Origin: CAYLHS01 sp964594235
Lineage (GTDB): Bacteria; Actinomycetota; Acidimicrobiia; Spongiisociales; UBA4744
Assembly (NCBI GenBank): GCA_964594235.1
Contig: CAZQMF010000011.1
Location: 1 to 36,740, forward strand
Direction of reading: 5' to 3'
DNA length: 36,740 nt
In this document: positions 31,757 to 36,740 of the stretch, one piece after another
How the letters are laid out: each line of letters opens with the position of its first letter
Numbering within the stretch: position 1 is the stretch's first letter
Notes under the pieces: generated by a model
The model's input: only the letters and a program-made list of their open reading frames with translations
Told to the model about the DNA's origin: nothing
The model's database searches: none
Translations under genes and position numbers: made by a program

Positions 31757-32131
31757 CTAGGAACGGTGACCCATGCGACCCATCCGCTGCTGGGATCCGG
31801 CGTTGTCGCACACGCCGTCGCCGTCGGCATCGACGTAGTTGTCTCCGCTTCCAGCCATCCGGGATCCGGCGTTGTCGCACACGCCGTCGCCGTCGGCATC
31901 GACGAAGTTGTCGCACACGCCGTCACCGTCGGCATCGACGAAGTTCTGACCTGCACCGACGCCGAAGCCCTGGCCCATTCCAGCCCCGCCGTTGCCGTGG
32001 CTGTAGGAGTATCCGTACCCGCTGCCCGCCGTCGTGGCGACCGGGGCATCCGGGGTGGCGGCGACCGCCACTGCCGCAAACGCTCCAACGATGAGGAGTG
32101 CTGCGGTGATCGTGATGATGATCTTCTTCAT
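31757..32131 (-). CDS. Secreted Asp-rich repeat protein (three DADGDGVCD repeats)
   Basis: A 124-residue exported protein. The signal peptide (MKKIIITITAALLIVGAFAA, cleavage near 25) is followed by a Gly/Ser/Tyr-rich spacer and three 12-residue repeats: NFVDADGDGVCD at 63-74 and 75-86 and NYVDADGDGVCD at 98-109. Each repeat has the DxDxDG calcium-loop pattern of EF-hand/dockerin or thrombospondin type 3 repeats plus one cysteine. The tail is basic with Met and His (QQRMGRMGHRS). Calcium or other metal binding outside the cell is likely. Similar short repeat proteins occur next to two-component systems in other bacteria, as here. The start has a ribosome binding site AAAGGAA. It is presumably a target or sensor partner of the adjacent system. 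Confidence 0.8.
   Translation of the reverse strand: MKKIIITITAALLIVGAFAAVAVAATPDAPVATTAGSGYGYSYSHGNGGAGMGQGFGVGAGQNFVDADGDGVCDNFVDADGDGVCDNAGSRMAGSGDNYVDADGDGVCDNAGSQQRMGRMGHRS
31805..31945 (-). repeat. In-gene 36-bp tandem repeats
   Basis: Three 36-bp units (31910-31945, 31874-31909, 31805-31840) encode the DADGDGVCD repeats. The first two are directly adjacent; the third is set off by 33 bp. The units differ at only a few positions, as expected from recent duplication. Confidence 0.75.
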
Positions 32132-32201
32132 GGTGTGATTCCTTTCTCTGAAGATCTATGTTCAGTATCGGGCACGGACGTCGAGTGGCCGTGTTGAGCA
32201 G

Positions 32202-32221
32202 ATGAAGCCTCCATGAAGCCT
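32202..32221. promoter_or_regulatory. Direct repeat, 11-bp period (candidate OmpR/PhoB-type site)
   Basis: ATGAAGCCT occurs at 32202-32210 and 32213-32221, an 11-bp spacing as in PhoB-class boxes. On the minus strand the pair lies upstream of a GATACT -10 box at 32164-32169 serving the secreted repeat protein. Binding by the neighbouring response regulator is inferred only from spacing and position. Confidence 0.4.
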
Positions 32222-32243
32222 GCACGGCGAACACATGTTCGAG

Positions 32244-32249
32244 TAGCCT
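32244..32249 (+). promoter_or_regulatory. -10 box TAGCCT of dinB, leaderless
   Basis: TAGCCT is six bases before ATG 32256. No LexA-type operator is evident in the 100 bases upstream. Confidence 0.5.
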
Positions 32250-32255
32250 GGGTGC

Positions 32256-33497
32256 ATGGCTGATCGAGCCACGATCCTGCACGCCGATCTTGACGCTTTC
32301 TACGCGTCGGTGGAGCAGCTGCTCGATCCGAGCCTTCGCAGCAAACCGATGGCAGTCGGCTCCGGGGTCGTTCTGGCGGCCTCGTACGAAGCGAAGGCGT
32401 TCGGCGTGAGCGGCGGGATGTCCACCAGGCGGGCGAAGGAACTCTGCCCTCATCTGATCATGGTCGGCGGTCACTTTGCCGAGTACCAGCGCCTCGGGGA
32501 TGCGGCCATCGACATCATGAAGGACTACACGCCCCTCGTTGAACGAATCTCGATCGATGAGGCGTTCCTCGACGTGTCCGGATCGGTGCATCTGCTCGGT
32601 TCGCCGACAGACATGGCGATCGCCATCAGGAAACGGGTGAGGGAGGAGCTGGGTCTACCTGTGTCGGTGGGGATCGCCCGCACGAAACACCTCGCCAAGA
32701 TCGCCTCCCAGGTTGCCAAACCCGACGGGTTGCTCTTCGTGCCCGCAGACCGGGAGCTGGAGTTCCTTCACCCGCTCCCCGTCGAGCTGATGTGGGGCGT
32801 CGGACCGGTCACCAAGGCGCGCCTTGGTGAGATGGGTATCCGCACGATTGGTGAACTGGCGGAGGCGCCGGGGACGTCGCTCGAGCGGTTGCTCGGGACG
32901 GCGATCGGGACGAAGCTCGGGTCACTGGCATGGAATCGCGATCCCCGAACGATCGAACAGCACCAGAGTGTCTCGTCGGTCAGTGCCCAGTCGGCACTCG
33001 GGCGGTCGCCGGTTTCGGATGAGCTGATCGAGCGGACGATCCGTCATCTCTCGGATCGGGTCGCATCCCGGCTTCGCGCCAAGTCCAAGGCCGGGCACAC
33101 GGTGACGGCGAGGGTCCGTTTCGCCGATCTTCGATCGATCACGAGGTCGGTGACTCTGCCCGCCGCTATATCGGCCACGCCGATCATCGCCGAGGTCGCC
33201 GAGAATCTCGTGCGGAGTGCACTCAGCGATCATCCGGACGTTCGGGAGATATCTCTGTTCGCGGTAGCGGTGTCGAGTCTCGTGATGGAGTCGGCCCTGC
33301 AGCTGGAGCTTCCACTCGACCTGGAAGGTGAACGTACCCGGCCGGGAACCAGTGCGGGCTCGTCGAGGTGGGCGCTGGACAAGGCGGTTGACGAAGTACG
33401 TCGCAAGTTTGGCAAGACGTCCATCGGGTATGCGTCGGTCGTGCTGGACGAGGCTCGAGCAGTCCCGGACGAGTTCAGGGAATTGGCTGAGCATTGA
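32256..33497 (+). CDS. dinB: DNA polymerase IV (Y-family)
   Basis: A 413-residue translesion polymerase. The N-terminal ILHADLDAFYASVEQ holds catalytic Asp11, and SIDEAFLDVSG near 103 the second Asp-Glu pair. SYEAKAFGVSGGMSTRRAKE is the fingers-region segment, though Ser replaces the common Asn. The thumb HhH region (LMWGVGPVTKARLGEMGIRT) and little finger follow, and QLELPL near 350 is a canonical beta-clamp-binding motif. It copies damaged DNA with low fidelity. No SOS box is seen upstream, so LexA control is unsupported. The ATG is six bases after a TAGCCT box. The gene ends inside a long perfect hairpin. Confidence 0.95.
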   Translation: MADRATILHADLDAFYASVEQLLDPSLRSKPMAVGSGVVLAASYEAKAFGVSGGMSTRRAKELCPHLIMVGGHFAEYQRLGDAAIDIMKDYTPLVERISIDEAFLDVSGSVHLLGSPTDMAIAIRKRVREELGLPVSVGIARTKHLAKIASQVAKPDGLLFVPADRELEFLHPLPVELMWGVGPVTKARLGEMGIRTIGELAEAPGTSLERLLGTAIGTKLGSLAWNRDPRTIEQHQSVSSVSAQSALGRSPVSDELIERTIRHLSDRVASRLRAKSKAGHTVTARVRFADLRSITRSVTLPAAISATPIIAEVAENLVRSALSDHPDVREISLFAVAVSSLVMESALQLELPLDLEGERTRPGTSAGSSRWALDKAVDEVRRKFGKTSIGYASVVLDEARAVPDEFRELAEH

Positions 33498-33526
33498 GGC
33501 TCACCGGGTGAGCCTCAATGCTCAGC
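33486..33526 (+). terminator. 19-bp perfect hairpin at the end of dinB
   Basis: Two 19-base arms (33486-33504 and 33508-33526) are perfectly complementary around the loop CGG; the dinB stop codon is inside the first arm. No T-run follows, but heptamer repeats start at once. The arm includes the last codons, so it was probably formed by an inverted duplication. Confidence 0.6.
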
Positions 33527-33561
33527 CGTACCTCGTACCTTGTATCTCGTATCGCGTATGG
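33527..33561 (+). repeat. Five tandem heptamers
   Basis: Units are CGTACCT, CGTACCT, TGTATCT, CGTATCG and CGTATGG, in exact 7-bp register directly after the dinB hairpin. Confidence 0.65.
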
Positions 33562-33600
33562 GGTCGTGGAGTTCGTGGAGATCACATCGCGGGTACGGCC

Positions 33601-33670
33601 CGCCCCTCGGTCTCATGCTGTTCCAGGTCGCGTTCTTGCTGATGACTGACGACTGCGAGCGGAGCGAGCT
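33601..33670 (+). repeat. Mosaic intergenic repeat: left 42-bp inverted copy with tail
   Basis: 33601-33642 is the exact reverse complement of 34720-34761. It is followed by two heptamers (reverse of CAGTCNT, to 33655) and a 19-bp tail (33652-33670) shared with 11061-11079. The tail runs into the stop codon of nitronate monooxygenase. Confidence 0.7.
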
Positions 33671-34643
33671 AGCCCAGCAAGCCCGGCAGTGCGCGAGAGA
33701 TCAGGTCTTCCGCCTCCATCATGATCCGCTCGATCAACTCAGCGACGGTCGGGATGTCGTGAATGAGGCCCATCACCTGGCCGACTGCCAACGTGCCGCC
33801 GTCGACGTTCCCATGTCGGATCACCTCCTGTAGTCCTCGGCGTCCCGAGACGTACGGGATGAGGTCATCGATCGTTGCGCTACCCGTCGACTCGATCTCG
33901 AGAACGGTACGTGCCGTTTCGTTGTCGAGCACCCGCTCGGTGTTGCGCAGTGTCCGCATGACGAGCGTGGTATCGGTCTCGTTGTGATCGAGGATCGCCT
34001 GCTTGATCGCGGGGTGGATCGGGGTCTCCTGCGTCGCGACGAACCGTGTGCCCATGTTCATGCCATCCGCGCCGAGTGCCAGTGCTGCGACGAGTCCGCG
34101 TCCGTCGCCGAACCCTCCCGATGCGACGATCGGGACGTCGAGCGCGTCCACTGTCGCCGGGAGCAGTACCAGTGAAGTGACGTCGTCCTCGCCCGGATGG
34201 CCTGCACACTCGAACCCGTCGATTGAGACGGCGTCACATCCGATCGTCTGGGCCTTCTTGGCGTGGCGCACCGACGTGCACTTGTGGATCACCTTCATAC
34301 CGGCCGCCTTGAGATGCGGCATGAACGGCTCCGGATTGCGGCCCGCCGTCTCGATGAACTCGATGCCCTCCTCGGCGCACACCTGGAGATAGCCGGCGTA
34401 GTCCGGTTGACGGAGCGACGGGAGAAACGTCAGATTGATGCCGAACGGCTTGTCGGTCATGCTCCGGCACTTGCGGATCTCTTCACGGAGCCCCTCCGGC
34501 GTCTCGTGGGTGAGGGCGGTCATGAACCCCATGGCCCCGGCGTTCGCGACGGCCGACGTCAGCTCGGCGGTCGCGATCCACATGAGACCGCCCTGCACGA
34601 TCGGGTACTCCACTCGGAACAGCTCGGTGATCCTGGTCTTCAT
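33669..34643 (-). CDS. Nitronate monooxygenase-like FMN enzyme
   Basis: A 324-residue TIM-barrel FMN protein of the NMO/2-nitropropane dioxygenase family. Typical parts are PIVQGGLMWIATAELTSAVA (14-33), FGINLTFLP near 67, VSIDGFECAGHPGEDD near 138 with the family histidine, VPIVASGGFGDGRGLVAAL near 169 and the phosphate-binding ADGMNMGTRFVATQE near 190. Members oxidise nitronates, or serve as enoyl reductases in related folds; substrate assignment is uncertain. A leadered start is supported by a GGGAGC ribosome binding site and a TAGCCT box 23 bases upstream of the ATG. The gene is framed by 42-bp inverted repeats. Confidence 0.88.
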   Translation of the reverse strand: MKTRITELFRVEYPIVQGGLMWIATAELTSAVANAGAMGFMTALTHETPEGLREEIRKCRSMTDKPFGINLTFLPSLRQPDYAGYLQVCAEEGIEFIETAGRNPEPFMPHLKAAGMKVIHKCTSVRHAKKAQTIGCDAVSIDGFECAGHPGEDDVTSLVLLPATVDALDVPIVASGGFGDGRGLVAALALGADGMNMGTRFVATQETPIHPAIKQAILDHNETDTTLVMRTLRNTERVLDNETARTVLEIESTGSATIDDLIPYVSGRRGLQEVIRHGNVDGGTLAVGQVMGLIHDIPTVAELIERIMMEAEDLISRALPGLLG

Positions 34644-34699
34644 GACCGGCTCCCTTCGATCTCTTTCAAGGCTAGGTGGATGACAGCGGACTGGGTCCT

Positions 34700-34797
34700 C
34701 AGTCGTCAGTCATCAGTCTTCAGCAAGAACGCGACCTGGAACAGCATGAGACCGAGGGGCGAGTCTCCTACTGAGGACCGAAAACCGACAACCAGGC
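34700..34797 (-). repeat. Mosaic intergenic repeat: right 42-bp inverted copy with three heptamers
   Basis: 34720-34761 is the exact reverse complement of 33601-33642. Three heptamers CAGTCGT, CAGTCAT and CAGTCTT (34700-34720) adjoin it, one more than in the left copy. The part to 34797 shares blocks with the diverged copy at 10975-11079. Confidence 0.7.
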
Positions 34798-34807
34798 TGA
34801 GTGCAGC

Positions 34808-36469
34808 TCAGTCCTTCTTGTAGGCCTTGATGCCGCTCGTGATTGATCCATAGATGCGCTCGTTTCCGACCGCCTGAAGGACCCCACTGGAGTGCATCAC
34901 TTCTCTGACCGGATCCCTCACCCGGGCGAAGCTCATCTCGACGCCCCGGCGCTCGAGATCGTCATGGAGCTCGAGGAGACGCTCGGCTGCCGTCGAGTCC
35001 AGCCCGTTGATGCCTTCAGCGTCGATGAGGACCGCTTTGGACTCCTGCTCTGCCACGAGTCGCGCCACCTCTTCGACGAAGTACCCGGCGTTGGTGAAGA
35101 TCAGTGGAGCCTCGAATCGGAAAACCAACAGGCCGGGCACCGTTGTGCCCTCGGGGTGAAGTGAGACGTCCTGATAGACATGTCCGGCCGTCTTGCCGAG
35201 TACGGCAATACGCGGACGGCTCGCTCCCCTGATCAGCAGAAGGAGGTCGAGAGCAACACCGGCCCCGATTCCCGGAAGCACGCCGAGCACGAGAACGCCG
35301 AGCATGGCGACGAGCGCGAGCAGGAACTCCGGCGTGCTGATCTGGGCGAGTCGCTTGAAGTAGCCGGGGTTCGCGAGCGCCAGCATGGCTTCGATCACCA
35401 CCGCCGCGAGTGCGGCGTCGGGCAAGTGCGTGAAAGCCGGTGTCAGGAACAGCAGTGTGCCGATGACGAGTGCTGCGCTGATGAGGTAGCCGAGCTGGCT
35501 CTTCACCCCCACAGCGAGTGCGACCGCCGTCTTCGAGAAGCTGCCGACGGCCACGAAACCGCCGCTCAGACCACTGCCCAGGTTCGCCGCACCGAGCGCG
35601 AGGAGCTCCTGGTTGGGATCGGCAGTTTCACCGGTTTGGGCCGATGCCGTCTTGGCGCAGCCGAGCGTTTCTGCATAGCCGAGTAGAACGACCGCGAGCG
35701 CCCCCGATAGGAGAGTCCCGTAGGTTCCGGCGTCGACCGATGGCAGTCCGAGATCGGGAAAGCCGGTCGGAATGAGACCCACCGTCGACACCCCGCTGCG
35801 TTCGAGTTGGAAGACGATGGTCGCGACGGTCGCGAGCACAACCGCGGTCAGTGCTGCCGGTACGTTCGCCGCGTACTTCCTCAAGATCGCGAGCAGCACG
35901 AGGCTGGTGAGGCCGATTGCGACGGTTGCCGGGTTGATGTCTCCAAGCCTGGTGATGACGTTCCACGCTTCTGCGAAGAAGCGGTCCCGGTGGGGGCTGA
36001 GACCGAGGAGCGTGGGAACCTGGCCGATGATCGTCACCAGGACCACTCCAGCGATAAACCCCTGCATGACCGGGCGCGAGATGAAGTCGGCAACCCACCC
36101 GAGGCGGAGGAGACCGAAGAGGAGGAACAGGACACCTACGAGGATGGCGAGTGCGGAGGTGAGGGCCACGTAGTCGGCAGTACCGCTCGCTGCGAGAGCA
36201 CCGATCGTGGCCGCCGAAACGAGCGCGGTGGCGGAGTCCGTACCGACGACCATGCTTCTCGAGCTGCCGAACAGGGCGTAGGCGAGGAGCGGGAGGGGGA
36301 CCGTGTAGAGGCCTATGACGGGGTCGACGCCTGCGATACCGGCGTATGCCATGGCCTCCGGAACCAACACCGCCCACAGGGTGACACCGGCGATCACGTC
36401 GGGTCTGAGCCACCTACGCCGGTAGCGGCGAATCCACGATGTGGCCGGAACGTATCGGGAGGCCTTCAT
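34808..36469 (-). CDS. SulP-family anion transporter with STAS domain
   Basis: A 553-residue secondary transporter. Residues 1-420 form the 14-helix SulP/SLC26 fold; PEAMAYAGIAGVDPVIGLYT near 36-55 is the consensus segment in helix 1-2 and SGGFVAVGSFSKTAVALAVG lies near the central binding region. The cytosolic C-terminus (about 440-550) is a STAS domain with IDAEGINGLDSTAAERL, where Ser/Thr after Asp marks the phosphorylatable loop. SulP proteins import sulfate, bicarbonate or related anions, often with protons or sodium; the ion cannot be fixed from sequence. No carbonic anhydrase or sulfate-assimilation gene is beside it. The ATG lies six bases after a TAGTCT box. Confidence 0.93.
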   Translation of the reverse strand: MKASRYVPATSWIRRYRRRWLRPDVIAGVTLWAVLVPEAMAYAGIAGVDPVIGLYTVPLPLLAYALFGSSRSMVVGTDSATALVSAATIGALAASGTADYVALTSALAILVGVLFLLFGLLRLGWVADFISRPVMQGFIAGVVLVTIIGQVPTLLGLSPHRDRFFAEAWNVITRLGDINPATVAIGLTSLVLLAILRKYAANVPAALTAVVLATVATIVFQLERSGVSTVGLIPTGFPDLGLPSVDAGTYGTLLSGALAVVLLGYAETLGCAKTASAQTGETADPNQELLALGAANLGSGLSGGFVAVGSFSKTAVALAVGVKSQLGYLISAALVIGTLLFLTPAFTHLPDAALAAVVIEAMLALANPGYFKRLAQISTPEFLLALVAMLGVLVLGVLPGIGAGVALDLLLLIRGASRPRIAVLGKTAGHVYQDVSLHPEGTTVPGLLVFRFEAPLIFTNAGYFVEEVARLVAEQESKAVLIDAEGINGLDSTAAERLLELHDDLERRGVEMSFARVRDPVREVMHSSGVLQAVGNERIYGSITSGIKAYKKD

Positions 36470-36475
36470 GGGTTG

Positions 36476-36481
36476 AGACTA
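36476..36481 (-). promoter_or_regulatory. -10 box TAGTCT, leaderless start
   Basis: Minus-strand TAGTCT is six bases from ATG 36469 and 22 bases after the stop of the preceding gene. Confidence 0.5.
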
Positions 36482-36503
36482 GGACCTGGCCGGTTCCGGG
36501 CGT

Positions 36504-36740
36504 CTACTCGACTTCAGGTCGCTCGTTCGCCTCCAGGTACTCAACGATCCGACGCACCTGCTGAGCGTGTTCGCGGGATGAGACGAGGATCGCGTCCGGG
36601 GTCTCGACAACGACGACATCGTCCAAGCCGACGACGGTGACGAGTCGGCTGGTCGACCGGACGTAGGAACCCGACGTGTCCACAACGACGACATCGCCGA
36701 TGAGGACGTTGTCATCGTCGTCGGTGTCGGCGATGTCCCA
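36504..36740 (-). CDS. Mannose-1-phosphate guanylyltransferase-like, C-terminal part (gene cut by window)
   Basis: The frame enters from the window edge and ends at TAG 36504, giving the last 78 residues. The translation includes GDVVVVDTSGSYVRSTSRLV, then VVGLDDVVVVETPDAIL, and a final helix (SSREHAQQVRRIVEYLE). This is the characteristic C-terminal part of ManC/ManA-type sugar nucleotidyltransferases, with the beta-helix strand repeats and the VGLDDVVVV block. It would make GDP-mannose from mannose-1-phosphate and GTP. The catalytic N-terminal part lies outside, so completeness cannot be judged. Confidence 0.8.
   Translation of the reverse strand, partial: WDIADTDDDDNVLIGDVVVVDTSGSYVRSTSRLVTVVGLDDVVVVETPDAILVSSREHAQQVRRIVEYLEANERPEVE

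Noticed and set aside
32256..33497. SOS (LexA) control of dinB.
   Set aside because: No palindromic SOS-type box is visible in the short upstream region.

Overview
This GC-rich window is almost fully coding on both strands, with short intergenic gaps. It reads like a chromosome of a free-living actinobacterium. Evidence for that is a luciferase-like F420-type oxidoreductase, a deazaflavin (F420)-dependent nitroreductase-family protein, GTG starts, and many genes whose start codon sits 6-8 bases after a TANNNT -10 box (leaderless transcripts). An Acidimicrobiia-like lineage would fit but cannot be proven from this sequence. No rRNA, complete tRNA, CRISPR array, phage or intact transposon was seen.

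Layout. 1-5.1 kb: a cupin, a small hypothetical, an alpha/beta hydrolase lying between two copies of a tRNA T-arm-like 24-bp sequence, a remnant of an Rrf2-type regulator, and a large cyclase/STAND-ATPase/TPR regulator. 5.1-5.7 kb: an AhpD-like peroxidase whose second CxxC cysteine is an in-frame TGA, followed by a stem-loop that fits the bacterial SECIS rules; this is the best candidate for a selenoprotein and the most notable item here. 5.8-9.1 kb: a convergent UnbV-like (FG-GAP/ASPIC) and UnbU-like (NqrB/RnfD) pair. 9.3-10.9 kb: a probable lipoprotein, a small membrane protein and an NadR/TTD14-like nucleotide-binding protein with an altered P-loop. 11-15.4 kb: F420-type oxidoreductase, a TetR/DUF4386 divergent pair with a clear operator array, a flavodoxin-like protein, a deazaflavin-dependent oxidoreductase and a DUF732-like lipoprotein.

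15.5-20.4 kb: an ABC exporter pair (ATPase plus large permease) and a P3A-type proton-pumping ATPase. 20.4-25.9 kb: a single-chain fusion of the [2Fe-2S] and molybdopterin subunits of a xanthine-dehydrogenase-family enzyme, then a TetR/flavin-monooxygenase divergent pair with a 17-bp palindromic operator, and a serine-hydrolase lipoprotein. 26.5-28.2 kb: an ABC-2 exporter (ATPase and permease, ATGA-coupled). 28.2-32.1 kb: a DUF2079 membrane protein and a minus-strand cluster of a secreted Asp-rich repeat protein, a previously hidden 53-aa small protein, an OmpR-type response regulator and a histidine kinase. 32.2-36.7 kb: DNA polymerase IV, nitronate monooxygenase flanked by perfect 42-bp inverted repeats, a SulP anion transporter with STAS domain, and the 3' end of a mannose-1-phosphate guanylyltransferase-like gene.

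Three related copies of a mosaic intergenic repeat (about 10.98-11.08, 33.60-33.67 and 34.70-34.80 kb) and heptamer tandem arrays mark several gene 3' ends. Functionally the window is dominated by redox enzymes, membrane transport and one-/two-component regulation rather than by one pathway. All functional names rest on recognised motifs and family resemblance; no database search was run.
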